Positions 9,095 through 17,463 of a DNA stretch of 64,000 nucleotides are shown in pieces. The notes beneath the pieces are model-generated. The model saw only the letters and a program-made list of their open reading frames with translations, made no database searches and was not told where the DNA came from. Position 1 is the first letter of the stretch, and the number at the start of each line of letters is the position of its first letter. Both the position numbers and the translations under genes were made by a program. Source of the stretch: Bacteriovoracaceae bacterium (GTDB taxonomy: Bacteria; Bdellovibrionota; Bacteriovoracia; Bacteriovoracales; Bacteriovoracaceae); NCBI GenBank assembly GCA_025210745.1, contig JAOARC010000036.1, forward strand, positions 60,285 to 124,284. The letters run 5' to 3'.

Positions 9095-11373
9095 TAAATA
9101 TCCTTACTCTTTTTTTCAATATTCTTATAGTTTGGTATATTATTAGCTTTTAAGCTGCCTTGTTTGAGTTTTCCATCTAATTTATCTAGCTTCTTTTCAA
9201 ATGGCATCGCTTGTCCGTCAGTAAGAGACTTTTCTAAATGTTCTTTTCTTTCAGCTAGTTTTACTCTTGTTACATCTTTGGATGAATTGTCATCCGGTGT
9301 AATAATTCTTGGAGTTAAAAAGAACAAAAGATTTGTTTTTTCAACTTTTCTAGATTTATTTTTAAATAGCCAACCTAAGACAGGTATATCTCCAAGTAGA
9401 GGAACTTTGTTATAGTTAACAGTCTCTTTATCTCTAAGAAGTCCACCCATAGCAACTGTATCTCTATCTTTTACCATAATTTCAGTATTGGCAGATCTTG
9501 TATCTGTAATTGCACCATTTCCTGAAGTATCTATTTCACCTCTAAAGTCATTAACAGTTTGTTGGATTTTAAGTTTTACATATTTTGTGACTTTATTAAT
9601 TTGAGGAGTGATCTTTAAAGATAATTTTGCTTCTTGATTTGCTATACTTTCAGATACTGTTCCATTAGTTGTTGTTCTTTGAACGACTGGAACTGTAGTT
9701 CCTACTTCAAATTCAGCTTCCGTGTTATCCATTGCTAAAATTTGAGGAGTTGCAAGAACATTTGAATTAGCATTTGTTGCAACAGCTGTAATAAGACCGT
9801 TAACCGAATTAACACTAATAGGATCTCCACCAGCTGGATTTGGAATATCTACGGTTCCACCACCGCCTCCTCCAATGAATAATCCACTAAGGCTTGTTCC
9901 TCCTGTCGCAATAAGATCCAGCAGTCCTCCCGAGCCATTTGTGAAACCACCTCTTGCAGCAGCTCCTGTTCCATAAGCACCGTAGTACTCAGTACCAAAA
10001 GCTCTAACCTTTGTAAGAGCAGTTTCAACGATCATCCCTTCAACATAAACTTGATCTCTAGGAATATCTAATTTTTTTATAACACTTTTAAGAGTTAGCC
10101 AGTCTGTAGCACTTGCCGTGACAACAAGAGCATTATTGTTTTTATCAGCGGTAACTTTTACTTCTCCGTTGAAAAGACTTGATCCATTACTATTTCTTGG
10201 TACAAAATTTCTTGAACTTCCAGTTGGCTTTTTTGCTGCAGCTCCTGAAACTAGTGAAGATAGAGTTTTTGCTAATTCTTCAGCATTTCCAAAGTTTAAA
10301 TAATGTACATGAATCTTATCAGAGTTTGTTGAAGCACCTCTAACGTCTAGCTTTGCAATAAGGTTACGTAATTCTTTTGCTCCTTCAGCATTTGCCATAG
10401 CAATTATAGAGTTTGTTCTAGGCTCAGCAATGATTTTTGAAATATTTTTATTTTTACTTGATGAGCTTGAAAAACGACTTGAAGCTCTGCTCGAAGTTCT
10501 AGAAGATGAGCTTCTAGAGCTACTAGAGCTACCTTTTAAAATATCGTCTAAAAGTTTTGCTATTTCTTGGGCGGAAGTGTTTTCAACTGGAATAATTTGA
10601 AGACTTTCTTCATGTCCCGGAACGTCTAGAAACTTAATTAATTTCTCTAGCCTTGATATATTAGCTCCTGTATCAGAGATGATAACAGTATTTGTTTGTT
10701 TCATATCAATAATTCTTCCGTACCTAGACATAAAGGGTCTAAAGTTACGAGAAATTTCATTTGCATCAACATTCTTGAGTGAGATAATTTTCATGACATG
10801 TTGTTCAGTATCAGGAGTGTATGATCCTGTATAAATTTTTGTTGGAACATATCTGATATCTCTAACTTGCATTATTTTGTAAAAAGCCCCTGTTTTAACA
10901 ATGGTAAGGTTCACCATATTTAAAGCAGCAAGATAAGCTCTCCAAGCATCACCAACAGTAATAGGGTTAGGAGCAGAGATGGAAACTTTTCCTTTTACAT
11001 TATTATCTAGGATAAGATTGAGCCCCGTAAGTTTTTGCATGTGCTTAGTAACTTCCATTATATCAGCGTCAGGAAAGTCAAAACTTGTTACTATCTCTGG
11101 CCCAAAAGCAGTCTCAGGATTAAGCTGAACATACTTAGATGTTTGCTCATTTTTTTCCATAGGCTCAGAACGGTCTCCAAAAGTTTTGGTGTTGGAATCA
11201 ACCTCACCAGCAAGAGAGTTAATATTATTATTTTTATTTGTAACAGCAGCTTTTTTCAATCTTGGCTTTGATTCATACTTTTTAAATTGAGCATGAGTAT
11301 TATTTGCTGAAAATAAAGCTGACGCTAGCATGAGAGTATAAATTGGTTTGCTCTTTAAATAACCTCTGTCCAT
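9094..11373 (-). CDS. gspD: Type II secretion outer-membrane secretin GspD
   Basis: The 759-residue protein forms the outer-membrane channel. A signal peptide ends near THAQ (about residue 29). N0 (ISAPNPITV region near residue 125), N1, N2 and N3 domains follow, then the C-terminal secretin domain with VPVVQRTTTNG, the KLSLKITPQI strand and VPLLGDIPVLGWLF. Two features stand out. A Ser/Arg-only tract at about residues 280-310 (DNA about 10450-10535) lies in the N2 domain, where other GspD have only a short loop. A Gly-rich run (GGGGGG) lies in the gate region. No GspS pilotin gene is visible nearby. It is separated from gspC by 17 bases. Confidence 0.95.
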   Translation of the reverse strand: MDRGYLKSKPIYTLMLASALFSANNTHAQFKKYESKPRLKKAAVTNKNNNINSLAGEVDSNTKTFGDRSEPMEKNEQTSKYVQLNPETAFGPEIVTSFDFPDADIMEVTKHMQKLTGLNLILDNNVKGKVSISAPNPITVGDAWRAYLAALNMVNLTIVKTGAFYKIMQVRDIRYVPTKIYTGSYTPDTEQHVMKIISLKNVDANEISRNFRPFMSRYGRIIDMKQTNTVIISDTGANISRLEKLIKFLDVPGHEESLQIIPVENTSAQEIAKLLDDILKGSSSSSRSSSSRTSSRASSRFSSSSSKNKNISKIIAEPRTNSIIAMANAEGAKELRNLIAKLDVRGASTNSDKIHVHYLNFGNAEELAKTLSSLVSGAAAKKPTGSSRNFVPRNSNGSSLFNGEVKVTADKNNNALVVTASATDWLTLKSVIKKLDIPRDQVYVEGMIVETALTKVRAFGTEYYGAYGTGAAARGGFTNGSGGLLDLIATGGTSLSGLFIGGGGGGTVDIPNPAGGDPISVNSVNGLITAVATNANSNVLATPQILAMDNTEAEFEVGTTVPVVQRTTTNGTVSESIANQEAKLSLKITPQINKVTKYVKLKIQQTVNDFRGEIDTSGNGAITDTRSANTEIMVKDRDTVAMGGLLRDKETVNYNKVPLLGDIPVLGWLFKNKSRKVEKTNLLFFLTPRIITPDDNSSKDVTRVKLAERKEHLEKSLTDGQAMPFEKKLDKLDGKLKQGSLKANNIPNYKNIEKKSKDI

Positions 11374-11390
11374 GAAGTATCCTTATATTT

Positions 11391-12596
11391 TTATTTAAAA
11401 TTATAATTTTGCGTAATTTGAGTTCCGCCACTACTTTTAGTAATACTTGCTTTATCCAACACAGTAAGTTTACTAAAAAGAGACATTACTGCATTTAGGT
11501 CATTAATCTTTTCACCATTAATTGCTGTAATAATATCTCCGTTTTGTATTCCAAGGTATGAATAAACACTACCTGGTTGAACATCAACAATTTTAAATGA
11601 AATTGTTCCATCGGGGTTGTTGATTTGAATTCCTCTTGCTTGAGTAAGAATATCGCTGATGTTTTTCATTTTATCTTTAAGAAAAGATCTTTTTATTTCA
11701 AAATTATTTCCATCATTTTTAATGCCACTAATTGGTTTTAGAGATTTTTTGTAAGAATTTACTTCGGCTTTACTCATAACTTGTATTGCTGGTTCTAGTT
11801 CTTCTTCTTTATTAGAACTTTCGATTGATTCACAGTTACCGGTTTTAAGGTTTTTAACAATAAGTCTAAGTCTTTCAATTCGATCTATTTGGGCCATGTC
11901 CGGGATCTTTTCTCCCTGTCTTATCTCTCTAAATAAACTTTCAGATCTGACTTGAACAGATGCAATTGATTTTACAGTGTCTTGTAATACAATTGTATTT
12001 ATAAGCTTTATAGGCAATCTAGACTTTTTATCAGCTTTTTCACATATTACGCTCTTTTGCTCTTTTGGCTTATTATTTTTAGGAGAATCAATTTTTGCTG
12101 GTTTATTAGTTTGAAACAGGTTTGCTACTTTAATCTTTGTTACGGACTTAGTCTTTAAATCTCTTTGTTCATTTATTCTGTCATGAAAGCTAACTGATAA
12201 GCCTTTTTTATCATTTTTTTGCAAGCTGATCGATGTTATTTTTGCAATAGAAAAAATAATAAAAAAAATAAAAGTAAACTGAAAATATCGATGGAGTAAA
12301 TTTCTTTTAGAAGGATTTGTTAAGCAATCAAATATATTTATTAATATCGTTTTGTATTTAAGCTGAGTTTTCTTTGACAAGTGAGATTTATGCGATAATT
12401 TTTTTTCAGTTATCTTAGATAAAATATCTGTTTTTGCGCTTAAGATCTTATTTTTAAAGCTTATTTTATTGTGTTCTTGGTAAATTTCATCATTAGTTGG
12501 CAGATCAGGAGTATCTATATCTTGATCTTTAAACTCTTTATTATGTATTTTATTTTTTTTCAGTTTACTCAGTAAACCTTTAATTTTATTAATCAT
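11391..12596 (-). CDS. gspC: Type II secretion inner-membrane protein GspC with PDZ domain
   Basis: First gene of the operon. I start at the ATG at 12596 (MINKIKG) because the frame upstream can only begin with TTG and adds an unremarkable 16 residues. The 401-residue product has a lysine-rich cytoplasmic part of about 100 residues, one membrane helix at about 104-123, a periplasmic homology region, and a C-terminal PDZ domain (PGSVYSYLGIQNGDIITAINGE) that selects substrates; the last motif is near residue 345. The long cytoplasmic N-terminus is unusual, since most GspC have about 15-20 residues before the helix. A TATAAT hexamer at 12606-12611 lies only 9 bases before the ATG, so the leader may be very short. 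Confidence 0.85.
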   Translation of the reverse strand: MINKIKGLLSKLKKNKIHNKEFKDQDIDTPDLPTNDEIYQEHNKISFKNKILSAKTDILSKITEKKLSHKSHLSKKTQLKYKTILINIFDCLTNPSKRNLLHRYFQFTFIFFIIFSIAKITSISLQKNDKKGLSVSFHDRINEQRDLKTKSVTKIKVANLFQTNKPAKIDSPKNNKPKEQKSVICEKADKKSRLPIKLINTIVLQDTVKSIASVQVRSESLFREIRQGEKIPDMAQIDRIERLRLIVKNLKTGNCESIESSNKEEELEPAIQVMSKAEVNSYKKSLKPISGIKNDGNNFEIKRSFLKDKMKNISDILTQARGIQINNPDGTISFKIVDVQPGSVYSYLGIQNGDIITAINGEKINDLNAVMSLFSKLTVLDKASITKSSGGTQITQNYNFK

Positions 12597-12716
12597 TATA
12601 TAATGATTATAAAATTTTTCACATTGCGCAAGTAAAAGTCGCAATAAAAATAGCAGACTAAAAGAGTTAACTTTGTTAATATGTACAATTTTAAAAAAAA
12701 GAGAGACTATTTTTTT

Positions 12717-14456
12717 ATGAGATATTTATTTTGCTTCATCTTGTTAGTAGCATGTTCATCTAAAAAACCTATTGGTAAAATTACGCAACTTAGTAAAGTA
12801 CCATTAAATATAAATTATGGACCAACTAATAGCAGTGCACTTAGTGAATTCCAAGATGTTACAGATGAATATGGCCTAAATGGAATTGAAGCGACAAATA
12901 TCAATATTGTTGACTTTAACTTTGATTCTTATCCTGACCTTGTTGTTATTCCGGAGTATTATTCTCAACCAATATTTTATGAGTATTCAAAAGTATTAAA
13001 AAAATTTGTAAAAATAACTTCATTATTTCCTAAGTCTTTAAAAGTAACTTTTTTGTTATTTGAAGATTTAAATAATGATGGAATCAAAGATGCTGTTGCT
13101 GGTGTTTTAAATCAGAAATCTGAATTAAATAAAAGGCCAGTTCAAATACTTTGGGGAAGTAAAAAAGCCTATCGTTTAAGTTTTAGTAATACTAATAAAG
13201 TTGTGCTCACGGGAAAGTATCCTAGCACAACTATATCTCTTTTAGATTATGATCTCGATGGAGATTTAGATATATTTTTAGGTAATTGGTTTACAAAGTT
13301 TAAAGGAAAACCTCTTGCTCACAGAGACTTTTTTTATATTAATAATAAAGGTAAATTTACTTTAAGTGATAATTTATTAACTGGTCAAACAGATAAGAAT
13401 ATTTCAAAGAAAATGGATATAAATGCAGCTCCAACTATGGCAAGTACAACTTGCGATATAGATCAAAATGGTTATCCTGATATATTAACGGCAAGTACTA
13501 ATGGGTATCCCAATGCACTTTGGATGAATCGTTTTAAATTTAGAAAAAACTATCATTACTTTAAAGATTATGGTGTCGTTTCTCGTTTTGCAGGTGATAC
13601 AGAAGGCAGTTTAACTAAAACTGGTGGGGGACGAACCTTTAGTCTTGCTTGTGCAGATTATACCAATGATGGGATAATGGATGTTTTTGTAGGAGAGATA
13701 ACTCATTCTTATGATAGTGAGGAAAGAGATAAGTCGAGTATTCTGACTGGTTCAAGAAAAAAATTTCCTCCTATCTTTTATAGAACTGAGTATACCTTGG
13801 ACTCAGATGATTTAGCTTGGACTCAAGCTGATAAAAGAGCATTGTGGTTTGATTATAATAGAGATGGACTATTAGATCTGCTCGTTGATAATTCTGGATA
13901 TCCTCCCCATACGAGATTAATTCTATTTAAGCAGTTTGATGATCACTCTTTTGAAAACTTTTCGAAAAAAAGTGGAATCGATATTGTAAACCCACAGTCA
14001 TCAGTTATTTTAGATATAAATAAAGATGGTCTTATTGATATTCTTACTTCAAGAAATAATGTAAGAAATTCAAAAATTTCGAGAAGATTGTTTTTGTATA
14101 AAAATACAGTAAAGAATTCAAATCGAACGATTGCTTTTAAACTTAAAAGTTATAAATCAAATAAAAGTGCTATTGGAGCTATGGTTATAGTTAAAGTCAA
14201 AAAAGCAGATGGCTCTTTTGAAATGAGAAGATGGCAAGTGGGTTATTCATTTGGAGCGATGCCTGCACAAAATGAGGATTTGATTTATTTTGGATTAAAA
14301 AAAGAAGAAAAGCTCATTCATGTAAAAGTAAGATGGCCTTATTCAACAGAGCTAAACTCTTTGCCTAGTTCTATGGAAAAAGTGTATCACCTTGATATTA
14401 AAGATCTTGCTTTTCAAAAATTTGTCTTATGTGAACTACCACAAAAATGCTCTTAA
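12717..14456 (+). CDS. FG-GAP/VCBS repeat lipoprotein with ASPIC/UnbV domain
   Basis: Start chosen at the ATG at 12717, which gives a lipoprotein signal MRYLFCFILLVAC (lipobox LVAC) directly; an in-frame ATG at 12681 would add 12 charged residues. The 579-residue product carries seven DxDxDG-type calcium-binding motifs of FG-GAP/VCBS repeats (for example DFNFDSYPD, DLNNDGIKD, DYDLDGDLD, DIDQNGYPD, DYTNDGIMD, DYNRDGLLD, DINKDGLID), implying a beta-propeller. The C-terminal 95 residues match the ASPIC/UnbV (CRTAC1-type) domain (AIGAMVIVKV ... RWP). It is probably a surface or periplasmic binding protein; the ligand is unknown. It is divergent from the secretion operon and may be exported by it, but nothing in the sequence proves that. 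Confidence 0.85.
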   Translation: MRYLFCFILLVACSSKKPIGKITQLSKVPLNINYGPTNSSALSEFQDVTDEYGLNGIEATNINIVDFNFDSYPDLVVIPEYYSQPIFYEYSKVLKKFVKITSLFPKSLKVTFLLFEDLNNDGIKDAVAGVLNQKSELNKRPVQILWGSKKAYRLSFSNTNKVVLTGKYPSTTISLLDYDLDGDLDIFLGNWFTKFKGKPLAHRDFFYINNKGKFTLSDNLLTGQTDKNISKKMDINAAPTMASTTCDIDQNGYPDILTASTNGYPNALWMNRFKFRKNYHYFKDYGVVSRFAGDTEGSLTKTGGGRTFSLACADYTNDGIMDVFVGEITHSYDSEERDKSSILTGSRKKFPPIFYRTEYTLDSDDLAWTQADKRALWFDYNRDGLLDLLVDNSGYPPHTRLILFKQFDDHSFENFSKKSGIDIVNPQSSVILDINKDGLIDILTSRNNVRNSKISRRLFLYKNTVKNSNRTIAFKLKSYKSNKSAIGAMVIVKVKKADGSFEMRRWQVGYSFGAMPAQNEDLIYFGLKKEEKLIHVKVRWPYSTELNSLPSSMEKVYHLDIKDLAFQKFVLCELPQKCS

Positions 14457-14480
14457 GCTATGATGTTAGCTATTTTTTTT
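14456..14480 (+). terminator. Weak intrinsic terminator after the FG-GAP gene
   Basis: A five-base-pair stem AGCTA/TAGCT with a six-base loop sits at 14456-14471 and is followed by eight T residues (14473-14480). The stem is short, so termination may be only partial. It lies between convergent genes. Confidence 0.4.
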
Positions 14481-15278
14481 TATAATATTAACAAGCTCTT
14501 CAATATATCCGGGTAGGCTTTGAAAATTAAGCGTACTTAAATAAATTTGAGGATTCTTTATTCCTTTGACTTCATATTCTTTAAGCTTTTCACCTTGGAT
14601 GGAATGTGAGGGAACGACAGCAATTCCAACACCTTCTTTGACAAGTTTTGTAATTGCCGTCATTGACTTTACCATTATTATTCTACTGGAGTGTTTTTTT
14701 GATAATTTAAAGAAAAAATCACTTTCACCGTAGGTAATCCAAGTATAGTTATGTAATGTCTTAGTATCGATACTTTTTTTAGAAACAATAACGAGTTTTT
14801 CTTCAAATAACCTAAGAGAAGTAACAAGATCACTTTGAATATTTTCTGTTGTGAAAATAAGATCTAGTTTTCCATCAATTAAATCTTGTTTCATATTCGA
14901 TGGTGTATCGGTTACAATTTTAAGTTCATGGTCGAACTTATGAGAAAATTCTTTTATAACTTTAATAAACCAGCTTTCTAAAAGCCCATGTAAAATGCCA
15001 ATTCTAATAAGGCTTGGGCCATCTGAATTTGCAAGTTCATTTGTCATATCTTCAAATTGCCCTATGGCACGTAGTAATGACTTTCCTTTTTCTGTTAATA
15101 AAACTTTTTTAGAACTTCTTACTATCAGTTGCTCATTCATAGACTCTTCGAGTAGTTTTATTTGTCTACTTACGGCAGATTGAGCAATATTAAGCTCACT
15201 AGCAGCTTTAGAAAAGTTTAAGTATTTAGCCGTTAGTTGAAATGCTTTTAGATATCTATAATCTATTGAGTAGCTCAT
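14466..15278 (-). CDS. LysR-family transcriptional regulator
   Basis: This 270-residue protein has a typical LysR N-terminal helix-turn-helix (FSKAASELNIAQSAVSRQIK, residues about 18-37) and a periplasmic-binding-protein-like effector domain that is slightly short. Its ATG overlaps the stop of the upstream A-type iron-sulfur carrier-like gene in an ATGA arrangement, so the two are co-transcribed. LysR regulators are usually divergent from their targets; coupling behind the carrier gene is less common. The effector is not predictable from sequence. The most likely targets are its own operon or the divergent M61 peptidase gene, but this is inference. Confidence 0.9.
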   Translation of the reverse strand: MSYSIDYRYLKAFQLTAKYLNFSKAASELNIAQSAVSRQIKLLEESMNEQLIVRSSKKVLLTEKGKSLLRAIGQFEDMTNELANSDGPSLIRIGILHGLLESWFIKVIKEFSHKFDHELKIVTDTPSNMKQDLIDGKLDLIFTTENIQSDLVTSLRLFEEKLVIVSKKSIDTKTLHNYTWITYGESDFFFKLSKKHSSRIIMVKSMTAITKLVKEGVGIAVVPSHSIQGEKLKEYEVKGIKNPQIYLSTLNFQSLPGYIEELVNIIKKNS

Positions 15279-15667
15279 AATTCATTCTCATTTGGAACAA
15301 GAGCTTCTTCTTTAAAGAATTTTCCTGCATAAAGAGATTCATTCTTGTTGGTAAAAATAAATCCATCTTCTTGAGTTCTAGGATTTAAAATATAATCTAA
15401 AGTACCTTCTTTGCAATAGTAATATGTAAAAGGATCAATCAGTATTGTTATCGATTCATCTGAACTTTCAAAATGAATAAGGTGGTCTTTATTATTTTTA
15501 ATTGAAAAACCTGTGTCGTAGGTAAAGCCATCACATCCTTTACCACCAATTTTTAATCTAAATAAATGGTTCTCTAAGGTAAAGTCATTATCAGCAATAA
15601 GCTTTATTTGGTTAAAAGCTGCTTTGGTTAGATCGACTTTAAAGTTTTTGTCATTAGTTGCAAACAT
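15275..15667 (-). CDS. A-type iron-sulfur carrier (HesB/IscA-like) lacking the C-terminal Cys pair
   Basis: The 130-residue protein matches the HesB/IscA/ErpA fold: residues 8-60 lead into GGKGCDGFTYDTGF, which contains the first conserved cysteine of the family. In functional carriers two more cysteines follow near the C-terminus as a CGC-type motif. Here the corresponding region reads NESLYAGKFF and has no cysteine. A non-family cysteine occurs in YYYC near residue 91. The product is therefore either a degenerate carrier that can no longer hold a cluster in the usual way or a family member with another role. It has an AGGA Shine-Dalgarno upstream and shares a transcript with the LysR gene. 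Confidence 0.75.
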   Translation of the reverse strand: MFATNDKNFKVDLTKAAFNQIKLIADNDFTLENHLFRLKIGGKGCDGFTYDTGFSIKNNKDHLIHFESSDESITILIDPFTYYYCKEGTLDYILNPRTQEDGFIFTNKNESLYAGKFFKEEALVPNENEL

Positions 15668-15687
15668 GAGTTTTTCCTAGTCATATT

Positions 15688-15708
15688 AATTATAAAAACG
15701 TTATAATT
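15688..15708. promoter_or_regulatory. Inverted repeat in a divergent promoter region
   Basis: Eight-base arms AATTATAA and TTATAATT separated by AAACG lie between the divergent HesB-like and M61 genes. The left arm contains a TATAAT hexamer on the minus strand 22 bases upstream of the HesB-like ATG. This could be an operator for the LysR protein or another regulator, but the site is A+T-rich and could occur by chance. Confidence 0.3.
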
Positions 15709-15744
15709 ATTATCAAATAAATCGTAAAGTTTAAAGGTATATAT

Positions 15745-17463
15745 ATGAAAATTAGATACTCTATTGAAATCCCAAATCCAAAAGATCATCTTTTACTAGT
15801 TAAAATTGATTATAAGAAGCCAAGTGATGCAAATACTTTGACCTTTTATCTTCCTTCGTGGTCACCCGGTTCTTATTTGATGCGAGAATATTCTCGTAAT
15901 ATTAGGTATTTAAAAGTCATTGCTGCTAATGGGGAACCTCTTTATTATGAACAAATAGATAAAGGAGCATTTCGAATCGATTGGTCTTGTTCACAACTTA
16001 ATAAAGAAGTTGAAGGTTTTACTGTAGAGTATGCTATTTATTGTCATGAACTTACTGTGAGAACAAGTCATATAGATGAGTCTCATGCATTTATTCATGG
16101 TCCATCAGTTTTTATGAATATAGATGAGGTTACTTTAACAGATATAGAATTAGAGATAAAGTTAAACCCCCTTTGGTCTAAAATTCATACCGCTCTTAAA
16201 GAGATTTCGAAACAAAGATCTGAGTTTATTTATCATGCAACTAATTATGATGATTTTATAGATAGTCCTATTGAAATAGGATGTCATGAGTCAGATGGTT
16301 TTAAGGCTTTTGGGAAAGATCATCATCTTTGTTTTTATGGAAAGCAATACCCACATAAAAATGATTTAAAAGCAGATATAAAAAAAATAGTTGAAACTGT
16401 TGGAAGTCATTTTAATCGAATACCATATGAAAATTATCTTTTTATCACTCATTTCGTTCGTGGTCTTTATGGAGGGCTTGAACATAAAAATTCAACGGCA
16501 CTACATTTTGATGGAAGAAAGCTTGCAAGTCGAAAAGATTATATAAATTGGCTATGCCTTGTTTGTCATGAATACTTTCATACGTGGAATGTGAAAAGAA
16601 TTAGACCAATAGAGCTTGGGCCATTTGATTATAGAAATGAAAACTATACAAAACTTCATTGGTTAACTGAAGGTTTAACAAGTTTTATGGACGAGCTACT
16701 TGTTTTAAGATCAGGACTTATTTCTATGCAAGAGTATTTAGAAATGCAAAAAGATAATTTAAAGAGGTATTTTTCAATTCCTGGAAAGAAGTTTCATTCT
16801 TTAGAAGACTCTTCTTTTAATGCGTGGATTAAACTGTATAGACCAGATGAGAACTCTAATAACTCTTCTATAAGCTATTACTTAAAAGGAGGACTCGTAT
16901 TTAGTACTCTTCATTTTGATCTTATGGAAGTAGGAAAAAATATTAATCACCTTATTAATGCTCTTTGGGAAAGATATGAGCAAAATAAAGAGGTTGGTGT
17001 CACAAAAGAAGATGTACTTTTAATGATTGAAAAAATATCTTCTAAAGAAATAGCAGATAGGTTTAATGAAAAACTATCCACTACAATAGATATAGACTTT
17101 GAAAGTCTTTATAAAAAATGGGGGATGGAGTTTGAATATGATGATTCGGGTGATCTATCCTATGGTATTGATTTTAGGTATGAGAATAGAAGGGTTTTTA
17201 TATCTAAAGTATTAATGGATGGAGCAGCTTTTAAATCGGGATTAAATGCTGCAGATGAAATTCTTGCGATTAATGGGCAAAGATTTTTAAAGGAAGATGT
17301 AAGTATATTTGTAAAGTCGGCAAGTGATACTCAGAACTATACTTTCACTGTATCAAGACTTGGTAATATAATAGAAGTCCCATTTCAATTTGAAAAGAAG
17401 CCTAAAGAACTTAAAAGTATTAGAGTCGTTGATAAAAACTTAGCTGAAAAGTTATTCTTGTAA
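15745..17463 (+). CDS. M61-family (glycyl aminopeptidase-like) metallopeptidase with PDZ domain
   Basis: The 572-residue protein has the M61 architecture: an N-terminal beta domain (residues 1-165), a catalytic domain with the zinc motif HEYFHTWNVKRIRP (HExxH at 275-279) and the third zinc ligand Glu309 in WLTEGLTSF, then a C-terminal PDZ domain (residues about 480-555, with GAAFKSGLNAADEILAING). M61 enzymes remove N-terminal residues, with a preference for glycine or acidic residues in studied examples. No signal peptide is seen, so it is predicted to be cytoplasmic, whereas many relatives are exported. Its stop overlaps the convergent lipoprotein gene by 12 bases. The Shine-Dalgarno AAAGG is at 15734-15738. 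Confidence 0.92.
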   Translation: MKIRYSIEIPNPKDHLLLVKIDYKKPSDANTLTFYLPSWSPGSYLMREYSRNIRYLKVIAANGEPLYYEQIDKGAFRIDWSCSQLNKEVEGFTVEYAIYCHELTVRTSHIDESHAFIHGPSVFMNIDEVTLTDIELEIKLNPLWSKIHTALKEISKQRSEFIYHATNYDDFIDSPIEIGCHESDGFKAFGKDHHLCFYGKQYPHKNDLKADIKKIVETVGSHFNRIPYENYLFITHFVRGLYGGLEHKNSTALHFDGRKLASRKDYINWLCLVCHEYFHTWNVKRIRPIELGPFDYRNENYTKLHWLTEGLTSFMDELLVLRSGLISMQEYLEMQKDNLKRYFSIPGKKFHSLEDSSFNAWIKLYRPDENSNNSSISYYLKGGLVFSTLHFDLMEVGKNINHLINALWERYEQNKEVGVTKEDVLLMIEKISSKEIADRFNEKLSTTIDIDFESLYKKWGMEFEYDDSGDLSYGIDFRYENRRVFISKVLMDGAAFKSGLNAADEILAINGQRFLKEDVSIFVKSASDTQNYTFTVSRLGNIIEVPFQFEKKPKELKSIRVVDKNLAEKLFL

